DNA from: Ascaphus truei
Taxonomy: Eukaryota; Chordata; Amphibia; Anura; Ascaphidae
NCBI GenBank assembly: GCA_036426205.1
Contig: CM071568.1
Span: forward strand, 215,369,245-215,433,244
Direction: 5' to 3'
DNA: 64,000 nucleotides
The position numbers were made by a program, and so were the translations under genes. How positions within the stretch are numbered: the first letter of the stretch is position 1; every line of letters starts with the position of its first letter. A model generated the notes under the pieces. The model searched no databases. It was given only the letters and a program-made list of their open reading frames with translations, and was not told the DNA's origin. Below, piece by piece: positions 21,753-34,281 of this stretch.

Positions 21753-22545
21753 GTCATAATTCCGCTAAGCAGAAGAAAACGTTTTCTAAAAAAATGCGCA
21801 GGGATGTAGTCTTGCCAACGGCGACTTTCTTTGAGACAAGATAGCACCAGCCCCAACGTCGGATGCATCCACTTCCAGGGTGAACAGTAGTTTGGGATCT
21901 GGGTGGATGAGAATAGGAGCAAATACAAAGGCTTTCTTTAGATGGTCGAATGCTTGGATAGCAGCTGAGGGCCAAAAGGTGTTATCTATGCCTTTCTTGG
22001 TTAAGGACATGATGGGAGCTACCGTAGATGAAAAGTTCCGGATAAATCTGCGATAATAGATCACGAAGCCCAAGAAGCATTGTATGACCTTGAGAGTGGT
22101 CGGCCGGGGCTAGTCTAGGATAGCCTTGAGCTTATCTGGGTCCATAGAGAAACCGGAATCAGAGATGATATATCCCAAAAATGCCGTTGAGGTCTGATAA
22201 AATTAACATTTCTCCAATTTGGCAAATAGATGATTCCCCCGAAGGCATAACAGTACCTGTTTAACGTGATTGATGTGTTCCTGGGCAGACTTGGAAAAAA
22301 TCAAAATGTCATCTAGATAAACGATGAGAAATTTGTTGAGAATGTTCCGGAATATCTAATTGACGAAGTCTTGGAAGACGTTGCATATGCCATCGCGGGT
22401 ATTGAATGCCATCTTCCATTCATTGCCAACTTGGTTAAGATAGTTGACCCCTGTAGGCGGTCGAAGACTTCCGTGATCAAGGGTAAGGGGTAACGATTCT
22501 TTAGAGTAATCTTATTCAGGCCCCTATAATCAATGCATGGTTTTA
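21753..22545 (-). pseudogene. RT and RNase H start of chromovirus, 5'-truncated
   Basis: Minus-strand fragments give CIDYRGLNKI (about 22500), the catalytic [15 protein letters not shown] (about 22320-22280), LGYIISDSGFSMDPDKLK, then GFVIYYRRFIRNFS and LEVDASDVGAGAILSQ (21786-22073). Stops and shifts break it. The element ends abruptly near 22545 where palindrome element C begins. Gag, protease and the 5' LTR are absent. Confidence 0.87.
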
Positions 22546-24140
22546 TGATTGCATTTTTCTTTTTGTATGTTTTTCATTGCCCCTTGACTGCTAATGTATT
22601 AATCTGTGACTGTTTAGGGTACAGATGAATACAGTGGGAGCCAATGCATTTTTTTGGCAAATGCATTTCTTCAACTGACTGTTCTATTTTCAATTTCTTT
22701 TTATTGTTTAGATTAAATTGATTTGAATTGTGATGGCTTGTTTTTTTCTTTTTACAGATTGGTTAGCGATTTTAATTAATTATGTTTTTTGGTGGCTACT
22801 GGTTTTAATGAATGTGTTGCATAGTGGTTGCATGAATTGATTGTTGTGTTGGTTACTGCTTTTAGGTATTACATTTATTTTTTAGCTTGTGGTATGATTT
22901 ATGTAATTGATTGCATAGTGGTTTTAATTATTTTATTGAATGCCTAGTGGTTTTATTTCTTTAATTGATTGGCTAGTGGTTTTATTTAGTTAATTGCTTG
23001 GTTGGCTAGTGCTTTTAATTTTTGTTTATGCATGTTTAGGTGCTTGTTGTGTCTGTTTTATTATTGTGTATTTTTGACATTCATGCTTTTGTATTAGTGT
23101 GACCATTGACTGCTATAGTAGTTTATCATGCCCATATTATATGGGTATGATGTACTACTATGCCACTCAATGGGTACAGGGTGGGTATAGTGGTACCAGG
23201 GTGGGTGGTTAGGCCTCCCGGGTGGGTAGTGGGGGAGGGTCGGTTAACCCCTTAATTACTGTAGTGGTTATTAACCACTAAGGTGATTAAGGGGTTAGGG
23301 GCCATTAGATTGTATTTTTTATGTATTGTTGCTCGCAACGGAGGACATGGCCCTACAGTATGCTGACAAGGACACCTTTCATGTTGGCAGGGGTAAGTAG
23401 AATGTTTTTTTATTTACTTTATTTATGCTGTCTGGCTAATGGTGAGTTTAATAATGGGCAAATAATCTATTATCCATATCTGGATTATAGTTATTTTGCA
23501 CATTACTGTACTGTATGTGTTTGGTGGGGGAGGGGGGTAGTGTATTTATTGAAATGTAGGCCATGTTTTTTTAATACAGGAATGGTACCGCCGGCCAATG
23601 GGGACCCACAGGGACCACCCGAGGACCCCCGGACGGCCACGGGGACCACCTGAGGAAGCCCGGACACCTGCGAGGACCATCTGGGGACCCCTGTGGGGCC
23701 ATTGGACACCCACAGGGACAACCTGAGGATCCCCAGATACCCTTGGAAACCACCAGAGTGCCCCCAGACACCCGTGGGAATCACCCGAGAGCCCCCAGAC
23801 ACCTGCAGGAACTACCTGGAGGCCCATGGAACTAGCGGGGACAATCTGAGGGCCCCCAGACACCTGTAGGGACCCCCTAGGGTGCCCTGTGGGGCCCATG
23901 GACACCCGTGGGAACCACCTGAGGGCCCCAGACACTCGTGGGGATGACCCTGGACCCCCAGACACCCACGGGGACCACCTGTGGACCCCATTGAGGCCCA
24001 CGGACACCCGCGGGAACCACCTGGATGCCCACGGAGCCTAGCAGGGACCACCCGAGGGCCCCCAGACACCAGTGGAAACCTCCCAGTGTGCCCTGTGGGG
24101 TTCACGGACACCTGCGTGGACCCCCGCCGGCCTGTGGTTT
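22546..24140 (+). mobile_element. Palindrome-bearing dispersed element, copy C with minisatellite
   Basis: Same order as copies B and D: 'cattgccccttgactgctaa' head, a T/G-rich tandem tract to about 23090, palindrome 23116-23160, the GTTAACCCCTTAATTAC palindrome (23244-23297), 'tgttggcaggggtaagtaga', 'tccatatctggattatag', and a GC-rich minisatellite (23596-24130). It abuts the truncated chromovirus, so it may have inserted into it or replaced its 5' part. Non-coding. Confidence 0.75.
23596..24130 (+). repeat. GC-rich minisatellite, about 30-bp unit
   Basis: Variants of 'gggaccacctgagggccccc' followed by 'agacacc' are repeated through the block. The same unit in few copies sits at 27775-27895 at the same place inside copy D, so the array is part of the element and has expanded here. 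Gly/Pro-rich open frames on the minus strand are artefacts of the repeat. Confidence 0.9.
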
Positions 24141-24177
24141 TAATTCTGTGTCTAAAAAAATTATATAATGGTTTTAT

Positions 24178-24207
24178 GGGGGGGGGGGGGGGGGGCGGGG
24201 GTGGGTT
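24178..24207 (+). repeat. Poly-G tract
   Basis: About 18 uninterrupted G, then C and further G runs; likely unstable and hard to sequence. Confidence 0.95.
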
Positions 24208-24237
24208 GATTATTGGTTTTAACTACATATTGAACCT

Positions 24238-24427
24238 TGTTGATTTGAGGTCCGGGGACCCCCTGCTTCCTGAGATACAGGCCCCGTTATAGGGTGCAGG
24301 TGTCTCCTATGCATGTAAATGTCCCGTGTCACGTGGCCGGGACATTTCAATGCATAGGAGATACCGGCACCCCATAACGGGGCCTGTATCTCGGGAAGCA
24401 GGGGGTTCCCGGACCTGAAATCAACAC
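24238..24427. repeat. Large near-perfect palindrome (88-bp arms, 13-base spacer)
   Basis: 24238-24325 is the inverted complement of 24339-24427 with few mismatches (for example 'cccgttatagggtgc' against 'gcaccccataacggg'). The arms share the 'ccggggaccccctgcttcc' phrase seen near 41100-41360. No coding sequence. Confidence 0.92.
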
Positions 24428-26199
24428 GGTTGTGCTCCGGAGACCCACCTGCTCATCTACACTTGAAATAAAAATAAATTTCAAAAACATTAATTTTGGG
24501 CGAGATTCGCGCAGGGAGAGGCGACTGTCTCTGAGCAGCTCTCTCTGCAGCAGAAAGAACTCGCCAGGTAAGGCCTTTTCAGAGAGGCGATCATCACGTC
24601 GCCGGCTACTAGCCCGTTTTGTGAATTTTGCCATCACAGATAATCAACGCTTTCTGAATACCGTGATAACAACGCTCACAAAACCAGCGATTTAAATGGC
24701 CCGGTGATTTTTTTATGAACCTTTAGTGCATGGGTCCCATTGTCGATACTATATTGCCCATTTTATCCATTGGCAAAATAACCTAAACCAACCTAAAAGA
24801 TGCGATCAAATCTTACTTTAAATACATTACAGCACATATAAACGCATTAGTGGCCAAAGTGGTCAACTACTCATGGATTTCCATGACTAGCTGACCACAA
24901 AGGGCTAGAAAGTAGTGAATATCAACATAAAACATCACCACCTACCCCTCTTGACCACTTCAGTGGCTAGTAAAGTATTGCCATGCAATGCTCCTGCATC
25001 ATGCATGCTTTCATATCTGCTGTGGTACCCAGGAATTATACTCCTAACTAGATACCTAGCTAGGCAATGTATACCACAGGCCTAACTTCTCTGCCCTGGG
25101 TTTCTGGTGGATGTATGGCTTGATAAACACTAGAGTCCCTAAGGGGTCAATGTACTCATTATTTATTGATTATATCAGTCATACTTTATTGCATATCAAT
25201 ACTGTATATAACTGGCATCCTTGGGATTGCAAGCCCTTTGGGGCTTTTTTGGCCATTATCTCTCACCTTTGCTATTTTCTTCAGTGCCTCTTGCCCCCGA
25301 AAAAAATGACAGTCATTTTTCATATAGAATAAACTAAACATTTCCAATGTAGGAGATCAGAATAGTTTTGGTTTTTTTTGCAAAGCAGCAGCTGTCGTTT
25401 TGGTGTATATACTGGCAGAATAGGTCCCTAAAAGAGATATATTAAACCATGAAGCCGTTTGCACTTCTCTATTTTTTGTTTTAAAGCAGAAATAATTACC
25501 TGTTTGTTATTTTATAAAAATGTCATGCAACAAAAATAAACTTCATGATACATGATATAACAAAACCCACAAAATAGATGATTTGTTAATATGAGGAAAT
25601 ATTCTCCATTTAATAATTACCATAGATTAACATCTCAGAATAACAACATTTATAACAAATTGACATAGAAAACTAACAATGTACACTAAAGGGTTATAGA
25701 TGGGTATTTACTATGCATAGTGTGACAGACAGTTATTATTGGCTGATAAATAGTACTTGCCTTAATGGAGTGCTGACATACATTACGAGACTCACATACC
25801 ACTTTGCACCCATTATAGGGCAGCTAGTCTGCGGGAAGCTTGATAAATGAGCCTCATAATCTGTTATTACTGCCTTAGGCCTTTCATTGAGCATACAGTA
25901 TGTAACTATTATAATGTACTGTACTATAATGAACTGCATAATTTAGTTTACCATTATGCGTAACATTATCTGCGTGTAAACAATTTAAATGTCAAGGGTA
26001 AAGATGCAGCTTTGCTTTCGTGTTCTGAGGCACCGGTATTTTGTTTTCTCTTCTTGTATACTGTAACAACAGTTTTAACCAAAATATGTAGTAATGTATT
26101 TACATGTGGGAGGACTTATCATTCTAATAAATATAATGGGATAGACATGGTTAAGTTAACATTTGTTTATATTTTCGTATTTTATCTAGAATCTAAACC
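24428..26199. other. No gene recognised
   Basis: 24428-24720 seems a repeat edge ('ggagacccacctgctcatct', 'aatttcaaaaacattaattt'). From about 24720 on it is AT-rich, unique-looking DNA. Confidence 0.45.
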
Positions 26200-26340
26200 C
26201 TCAAGAGCAGGACCCTCATTACCTTTTGTATCTGCTTGTCCTAATTTGGTATATCATTCTGTTTATGTAATTGATATCACTCAGTATCCCTATGGAATAT
26301 GTTGGCCCTTTATAAATAAACAATAATAATAATAACAAAT
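26200..26340 (+). repeat. LINE 3' tail with (TAA)n
   Basis: 'ctatggaatatgttggcc' followed by 'tttataaataaacaataa' and a TAA microsatellite. The same ending occurs at 28530-28605. This matches the L2/CR1-like 3' ends that abound in amphibians. Confidence 0.6.
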
Positions 26341-26534
26341 AAGGCTTTGAGATCTCATCATTCTCTTGTCAGGATGTGCCGTAGCAAGTATAGTACAATA
26401 CAGAAAATCTAAAGAAGATATTTGCGAGATTTCAAAACTTAGCATTTTTGCCCTAAAAAATGTCTCATAACCTGCAGTGCATCTACAGTTTTTTCTTTAT
26501 TTATCTACATACATAAAGTTCCACATCATTCTTA

Positions 26535-27988
26535 GGGGACTATTCACAAAGCAGTGATAAGTGGTTTAATGGGCGATAAATGCTCTTTTAGAGCGATACT
26601 GCCCGATCTGCTATTCAGCAGTGATAACAGTGCAGTATCGCGCTATAATGGCTTTTTAACACCCATTAACAGACAGAGGCAAAAAAAGTCGTTCAAAAGG
26701 CCAAAAAAAGCCAAAAGCAGGTGACCGAAGAGTCCCAATTGGATTACAATTAATAGATGCAGATAAAGAAGAAAAGAACTAAGAAAATAATTTATTGTAC
26801 CTGAGGACCGTGGCTGTTGAGGATCATTGCTTCTTTGTTCCAGAGCTTCCTGAGACCCCTGGAATCGGAGGGTGAAGACATGTAAAGGTAAGAAAAACCA
26901 TTGAATGTATGTTATTGTCATTTAGCAGGTTTTTTCATTGTAATTTTTTTTTCAATTTTTTTCATTGCCCATTGATTGTCAAAGTATTTATGTATGCCCC
27001 ATTAGGGCCATTTTTTGGCAAATGCTTGTTTTATTTCTTTTAAATGTATTGTGGTTGTTTTCTATTTTTTATTTCTGTTATTTGTTGGAGGTTTGCTTTT
27101 TAATTGTGGTTTATTTTTGGTGTTTCTTTTGCTGATTTCTTTTTTTTTTTAGGTTGACCATTGACTGCAATAGTTGTAAATCATGCCCATATTATATGGG
27201 CATGATGCACCACTGTGCCAATCAATTGTTTTCTTGGCATGTGTTTTTTTTTTCTTTGTAGTGTGTTTTATTTTGTGTCTGTTTTTTTTTAGCTTCCCCA
27301 TTTATTGCTATAGTGGCAAAGCATAACACTGTGCCAATCAATGGGTAGCGGGGTGGAGGGTGGGGGTAGTGTCCCTAGGTAGGGTGGTTAGGCCTCCCAG
27401 GTGGGTAGCGGTGGAGAATTGGTTAACCCCTTAATTACTATAGCGGTTACTAACCGCTAAGGTGATTAAGGGGCTAGAGGTAATAGATTGTAATTTGTAT
27501 TGTATTGTTGCTGCCAAAAGAAAACAAAGATGGTGATGAGGATGAGGACGGCTTCATCCTTGTATGCTGGCAGGGGTAAGTGCAAGTTGTATTCTCTCTA
27601 TGCTGCTGGTTTATGTTTTATTTTAAATGGGCAAATGCACTATTATCCATATCTGGATATTAGTAATTTTGCCCATTACTGTACTGTATGTGTTGGGGAG
27701 TGGGGGTGGTGGTTGTATTTATTTGAATGTAATGCACATTTTGTTTATGCCCAGGATTAATACCGCAAGCCAGAAGGGACCTGCCGGGACCCGTCCGGAT
27801 AGCCCGTAAGCCCAGGACACCTGCGGGGACCACCCGAAGACCCACGGACACCTGCGGGGACCACCTGAAGCCCACCAGACACACACGAGGACCCCCTTAT
27901 TTTTGCCCTCATGTTTTAGTACTTGATAAATCAATGCCAATTCAGGCGCCAGGGCACTGATTTTATCACTGCTTTGTGAATATGCCCC
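26535..27988 (+). mobile_element. Palindrome-bearing dispersed element, copy D, with terminal inverted repeats
   Basis: The ends are 26-bp inverted repeats: 26535-26560 and 27963-27988 share TATTCACAAAGCAGTGATAA and GGGG, 24 of 26 matching. Inside, in the family order: the 'cattgcccattgattgtcaa' head (26965), T/G-rich tract, palindrome 27171-27214 (ATCATGCCCATAT with its complement), palindrome 27423-27476, 'tccatatctggatattag', and the short minisatellite 27775-27895. Flanking triplets are TTA and TTT, so a 3-bp target duplication is possible but imperfect. No transposase is seen. A non-autonomous DNA transposon is my best reading. Confidence 0.72.
27171..27214. repeat. ATCATGCCCATAT palindrome (copy D)
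   Basis: 13-base perfect arms around a single T, with outer partial pairing. Copies at about 2450-2505, 12461-12500 and 23116-23160 carry single changes. Confidence 0.92.
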
Positions 27989-28434
27989 TTTATCTTTAGG
28001 TCTAACTGCTCCTGTCCAATAAGCCAGCATGGGTAGGGTTATCATAATCAGGAAAATATAGTCACAGCTTCAAAGATATGAGTATTGTCAGCACCTCCCC
28101 TCTGCATCTCTGCTGCGGGGTCTGTTTGCACTTCACCTCAGACGCTCTTAGAAACAACACCTGAGTCACAGCAAAGGCGGCAGCCAAAAGGTGCCAGCCA
28201 TTTGCTCATGTTACAGGTGCTCTGTTATTGGTCTGCGGTAAAATATTTCCAATGTATATTGGAGTATTTCCATCCTCACACATTACACACATTAGAGCTC
28301 TCACAGCTCTACCTCCACACAATCCCATTTACTTCTTCCCCAATGCCAACTCCTTCACATAACACACAGCTCTCCGAAACCCAACAACCTTCTTATCCCC
28401 CTGTACCTTATGGTGCCACTTACCCTTCTTTATA

Positions 28435-28610
28435 AATTGTAAGCTCCTTGGGGTAGGGCCCTCCTTACATACTGTAATTATATGTGTAAATGTTTATTAT
28501 TTTATTGTTTTAATTCTCCAACACTATTGTACTGTCCTATGGAATATGTTGGCGCATTTTAAATAAATGATAATAATAATAATATTAATAATAATAATAA
28601 GTTAATCTCA
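28435..28610 (+). repeat. LINE 3' tail with (AAT)n
   Basis: 'attgtaagctccttggggta' through 'ctatggaatatgttggcgca' into TAATAATAAT. Same family ending as 26200-26340, the strongest copy. Confidence 0.7.
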
Positions 28611-30099
28611 AAAGTACTGTATATATTTTTTTAATTTGGTGTACAATGGTGCTGAAGTCTTAACAAACAAGTAAGGAGAAGACAGATTCACATGCAGATT
28701 TAAGCTGCATGTGTTATTTTATAAATTAATTAAGTTCAGCGGGACTTGCACCAAACCATGCCACTTCTTTTGGAAGAGTCATACTTAGATCTATAATATT
28801 AGGTTACATGAACCGTACAATGATTATGTTACTGCTGTATCTTTACATCCCTTTTTCTTTTCTGTGTGTAACTTTCAAAATCTTAAATAATTTTAAAACA
28901 AATGTGTTTCTTGAAGAGAGGATAGGCCGTTTGTCATTATCATAACACAGCTTAGAATGTCATTCTGTTTCTTGATTAAAACATTTGCAGCAATACATGA
29001 ACAGATGTTGCAATATTCACTGTCCTTGGCGCTGCAGTCAAACAAGCAGAAGTCTGTAGCACCACATACAGAGTCTACCACAATTGTGCTGCAGGGGAGG
29101 TCCTTCTGAGACCGCCCACGGTATTAGTCCTCCAGTGCCACGACCAACATGGTTGCATGACCTCAGGTCACATGATTACCGGGTGAAACGTCCATATGGG
29201 ACCTGGAGCGTTGTTCCTCCTCTGTTCTTGGCTGTCACATTACATAGAGAATTGCATTATGAACTTGTGAGTAGAGATGTACCTCTGTCCTAGAGGAGAC
29301 CTGCATTTTGAAGAATTTGTTTGCATGTGACCGCATGTGAGACTGGCACCGAAGACAATATGGCTATCTAGAGCTGTACAATGTTTTACATATTTGCTGA
29401 TTCTGTTGGACACTGTAGTACTGTAGCTAGAATGATATTTTCCAAAGATGGGTCCATGTTTACAAAATCATATGATATATTAGTTCTGCTGAGCACCATA
29501 GCAAACGTCTGTTTGAACAATTGCTGTCTGGGAAATCTTTCAAAATTAATTTTCTCTTAACTGACACATGCAGCAGAGGATGTATTTACTTTTTGTTATT
29601 GTTAAGATAATGACCTTTTGTGAATGTCTACATTTGATTAGTCGTGCCGTAGAGAGATTCACAAAGCAGAAAACATTAAAATAGAAATCCTGGCTGCAGT
29701 TTTTTTAAATAATTTGTATTACTTGGAGATAAGGGACCACCCCATTCAGGAGATGCTTTCTTGTGCAGGTTATAACCCAAAAAAGGTCAATAAAATGACA
29801 GCAGACTATAAGTATGGTCACAGGGTTACCAATAGGAAGGCTTTTCTATTGACCACTGGAGTAGGCACTGACCCCAGTGGCCATATTGTTTTCCCAGTGG
29901 ACAGCCGGTCCACCCTAAGCCAGTTCAGTTCAAATAAAATGTATATGTGTAGCTGGGATTGTTGCTTTCACCAGTTCATGTGTGCAATTATTATGCTGAA
30001 CTGTAGATTTGGGCAAATACACTTACTGAAAAGTAAATGTTCAGGATTATTAGAGATGTGCGAAAATTTTCACTAGTTCACGTACTATGCGGAAAAAAA
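28611..30099. other. No gene recognised
   Basis: AT-rich DNA. The open frame at 29714-30076 has no recognisable motif. A GC-richer patch at 29080-29290 contains the hammerhead-like chance arrangement that I rejected. Confidence 0.5.
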
Positions 30100-30187
30100 T
30101 AACACATTTCAGAGATGAGGGATCTTTAGTATGGTGCATCATATAATGGCGTGAGAGGCTGTGTTATCATAGCCAATTCTGATATTT

Positions 30188-31000
30188 CTAACATGTTCTT
30201 GAACACGAATTGTAAAGCATTTTTTTCGTGCACCCCACGTATTGGAAGCCACAAGGGCTTTCCATAAGGTAAACTACGTGGGTCGAGTTACAAGAAATAA
30301 AATCGCTGATAACAAAGACTTCACCAGTTGACTTTGATTTGAATGGGGGTTTTTTGTCCGCATGACGAAATTTATAGACTGAACACTTACCACAGGCAAA
30401 ATTACCTACAGGTTTCTTAGTAAGCCACAAATTGTTGTCTACGGGATTCAGACCAATCTCAATATCACTGGGAGCTACAGTACAATGCTCTTGAATTCGT
30501 AGCTTTCTGTAGATAAACTTTGGGGTGGGTGCAATGTGTTCGCCCAAGACTGCGTCATTGCACAAAATCCCCCAATGATTCTTGATAATTTTTTTAATCT
30601 TTCTATTTACAGAATTGAAATTGGTGATAAATGCTACATCTACTTTACCTTTAGTTAAATTTAGTGTTTTACTTTTCTTGGGTATGAGCATAAGGCTTCT
30701 GTTCATATTTTTAACTCTTGTTAAGTCATAATTTAATTTATTAAGGGGATAACCTCTGTGTGTAAACCTCAATAATAGTGTATTGGCCTGTAATTCAAAG
30801 TCCTCATTTTTACTACAATTTCTCTTTATTCTCAGGAACTGGCCTACAGGGATGTTATTAATCCAAGAATGTTTGTGATTGCCTGATGCCAGAAAAATGT
30901 TATTTGAGTCAACTTCTTTAAAGAAGGTTTTCGTGTTGACTGAACCTTCTTCTGATGCTGTCAGTTTCAAGTCTAAGAAGTCTACCACTGTAGTATCCAA
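30188..31000 (-). pseudogene. PLE C-terminus with GIY-YIG endonuclease
   Basis: 270-codon open frame. Near the start, VVDFLDLKL, then NIPVGQFLRIKRNC, which is conserved after the RT in PLEs. It continues through KIIKNHWGIL and LAND-like positions to FACGKCSVYKF and the endonuclease signature VVYLMESPCGFQYVGCTKK (about residues 238-256). GIY-YIG endonuclease nicks target DNA to prime reverse transcription. The usual residues after the YVG motif are lost when the frame ends early. Confidence 0.88.
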
Positions 31001-32140
31001 AATGTGTGAATTTCAGATGTCTATCGTTATCATTGATATATACAAGAAAATCATTAACTGAGTCCAAGTCACCCTCCCAAACACACAAAATAACATCAAC
31101 ATAACAACGCCAAAGTATGATGTTTTTACTAAAGGGATTGTTGGTCCAGATGTTTTGTAATTCCCATTTCCCCATGTAAAGATTCGCGAAACTGGGTGCA
31201 AGTCACGTCCCCATTGCTGTTCCGCAAACCTGGAGAAAGAAAGAGAAAGTAATTATGTTTTAATATGAAATATATTGAATTCAGAATAAACTCCCTATTT
31301 AATGGGTGTTGTAAAGAATCGCCTTCAAGAAAGAACTGAACTGCTTCCAATCCCTCAGTATGTGGAATATGCATATAGAGGGCTTGAACATCACAGTTTA
31401 GCCATCTATACATACTCTTCCATCCAAAATCCGTGAATACATTTAGAACATCAGTAGAGTTCTTTAAATAGGATGGGAGAGTTCCTGTAAAAAGTAATCA
31501 ACATACTGTGAGAGATTTGAAGTGAGTGATTGAATGCCCGATATATAATGGGCCTTCCAGGTGGGTTTTTGCAACAGATTGATGAGTTTTTGGTAGATAG
31601 TAGAAAATGGGGATTTTCCGAAATTCTGAATATAAGAAAGCAAATTCTGTCTTGGAGATAACTGTCTTTAGTAATGCATCATCTAAAAAAAATTCAGAAG
31701 AACTGTACAGTATATTCAGTAGTTGGGTCATTTCTCAGTTTATTGTAGAAGGAAATATCTAGAAGAAGTCAGTGTGCTTATTTCTTGTTCTCATAGTCAC
31801 TACAATTTTGGAGAACAACACAACCCCCCCCCCCCTTTGTCCGTTTGTCTTATGATAAGATTATGGTTATCCTTTAAGAATTTCAGAGCTAAAGTCTCCT
31901 TTTACTGAGGTTATGTATAATATCCCCTGACTTATGTGATCTCACTAATTGATTAAACTCATTGTGGCCCATATTAAAGAAAGTGTCAATATGATGACCT
32001 TTAGAATGTGCCGGATAGCATTTTGATTGAGCTTTGAAAGCTGTGTGTTTACATACCTGAACATCTATATCAGATGGGTCTGTAACAACTGGTATATTAC
32101 CACTGGAGATTGGTATATTGTGTTCTTTTTCAATTTTCAT
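30918..32140 (-). pseudogene. PLE reverse transcriptase, fragmented
   Basis: Pieces in several frames: 31889-32140 (FFNMGHNEFNQLVRSHKSG), 31498-31731 (FYYLPKTHQS, ancestral FYxLPKIHK motif), 31129-31413 (DVQALYMHIPHTEGLEAV, the first catalytic Asp region) and 30918-31175 (NIILWRCYVDVILCVWEG). The last holds the catalytic YxDD box, here YVDV, so the second Asp is lost. The C-terminal piece overlaps the start of the 30188-31000 frame. Confidence 0.85.
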
Positions 32141-32254
32141 GAATTTTCAAGTTATGCGTGAATTTATGGAGAAATGTAAAAAGTTGAAAGCCGTTAGGCC
32201 AACAAGATCCCGAAAAAGTCAGTCTTTTATTGAGCACCTTTTTCTTATTATCAG

Positions 32255-33472
32255 TCAAAATGACTTAAAGATCCCTCTCTCTGGTGAATCTAACGTTCTT
32301 AATAATAATCTCTTCGTTCGGATTCTGCCCCACCCCTCCCGGTCCTGTTCGGGTAGGAACCTTCTTTTCAAGCCCTGTGGGGTCTCACTCTTTGACCTCT
32401 CTAACTCCCCTCCTTTTTCTTTGGGTGGCACATGTCTGGCCTGCACAGATTCTAAAAAAAGGGAGTGGGCAGGTGATTGATGTCTAGACACCTCCATGGT
32501 GGATATATAAGTGTTCTCGACTCTATCATGACCTGTCTGCTGTCTGTATTCTGTAATTGATTCTTTATCCTGAAATGTGCCTTTATTCTTATAATATCTG
32601 TGATTTTTGTGATTATCCTTTAGAATATAACTGATCTCTCCTATATTTATCATATTTATTTTTGTATTCACAATTTCTTTGATATCTGTCTCCACCATTA
32701 AAGTGTCCATCACGTCCATGATCCCGATTTTGTTCAAAGACTCCAGGTCTTGAAACAGGGGGGCCCACCTTGTCCCCTTTATTGGGAACATAAGCATTAC
32801 TGACCACTTTACCTCTATCCTCATTTTTGGCCCAATCTCTTTGCTTATTGTTATCATAATCCGCCTTACCGCGGAAAAACTTTCTGCTTTATTTTCATTA
32901 TCTCGCCCTCTTCATATTCATACTTTGTTTTCAATTCATACTCAAATTCTGAACAGTCTTTGCTGATTACCAGAGGCTCAAGAGTTTTAATCACTTCTGT
33001 AATGTCTTTTTCCAAAATTTAAAGTGATTTATTTCTTTCATAAATAATTATTCGCAGTAAATCCATTGAACATTCATCTAATATTCTGTTCCACTGTTGG
33101 CACTCTATTGCATTCAATATACCTTTGCAAAGTTGTTTTTTCCCACCAAAATTTACTTTTGGTACTTAATAATTTCTCTAATGATTTAAAATGATCTTCA
33201 ATAGAGATCTCAACATCGGTACCCTCATGTGTCACATTGGACTGCTCAGAAAAAAGCAAATTGAACTGGTCTATACGATTCTCTCTACAAATAGAGATAC
33301 TCCAAACCATGACTGCAAACAAATGTACAACAGCAGCTGACAATAAAAATGTGCAGTGACAAGCGAATCTAAAATGTGCGGCCTTAGGAGCAAACAGGTG
33401 ATGACAAAAACTAACAAAAAATAAGTGTGTTACTAAACTAGATCCTGGAATGAATATAGTGAAAATATGCAA
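32255..33472 (-). pseudogene. PLE N-terminal region
   Basis: Minus-strand frames 32255-32857 (...HVPPKEKGGELERSKSETP...) and 33074-33472 (...LLSTKSKFWWEKTTLQRYIE...). A hydrophilic PPKEKGG-type linker followed by RT, and an upstream FWW-containing helix, match what I recall of frog PLE N-termini. The hydrophobic start of the 33074-33472 frame is probably terminal repeat read through, not a signal peptide. Confidence 0.6.
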
Positions 33473-34281
33473 AAAGTGATAAACTGATAATCAGATCCCA
33501 AAATACCCCAAAAAACTAATGTGCATAGTACACATGTGAAAGTGTACCAGTGATAAGTACATAACCTTAATTAAGGCAAATGGAAAGCGTCTGCAGCTGT
33601 AAGGCAGAGGTGGCCCAGCACCTTACACAAACTAAAAGAAAAAAAGAAGAAAAAAAAAACAGTTCACAACGCTCATAGTGTAGTAAAATTTAGTATAAAA
33701 AATAGATTCAGAACAGGGGGATAAGTAATCTGCGTGCATAAGATAAACTCTTTAAAAGCATGTCATCTGCAACACATGTTACCAAACACTGGAACCAGAT
33801 TTGTCTCGGTCATGGTAACATGATGTCACGTGACCCCGCAGTGTTATTTGACGCCGGGTTACCATGACAACGCATGGCTGGAAGGAAAGGTAAGTGTGCT
33901 ATAGAGGCCTCGCGTGGTCCCCGGAAATTTAATTTCAATGCCTTGGGGGAGAGTGCAGGACCTCTATTACTGCCACGCCCCTCCCAGAAAATCGAGCTAA
34001 ATCTAGATAAAGAGAGAAGGAAATACGATAGTGCAAGTGGTATAAAAACGTGTCTATATAAATCAATAAAAATCTTTCAGAATGTGCACTCACATGCTAC
34101 CCGTGCTTTAAAGCATTTAAAAAGCATATACGGGAACTACTGGGGGTTCTCTCCGTCGCTACAGTCCCACGCGTCTGCACTGCTCGATGTTTCAGCGTCT
34201 CACGTGACCCGTCTCATTTCTGATCAGTATTCTGGATGCATTGGGTGTCCCGGATGTCAGGAGATGGGAGGACCCTTCTCT

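Noticed and set aside
23503..24111. Gly/Pro/Val-rich minus-strand frames resembling collagen-like protein
   Set aside because: Product of the GC-rich 30-bp minisatellite; no start context, and no conserved phase between copies C and D.
29130..29220. Hammerhead-like arrangement (CAGGTC / GACCTG pairing around GAAAC)
   Set aside because: The first core box is not CUGANGA, no stem II can form, and there is no PLE context.
33350..33472. Possible signal peptide at the start of the 33074-33472 minus frame
   Set aside because: Hydrophobic residues come from PLE terminal-region DNA upstream of the conserved N-terminal coding part.
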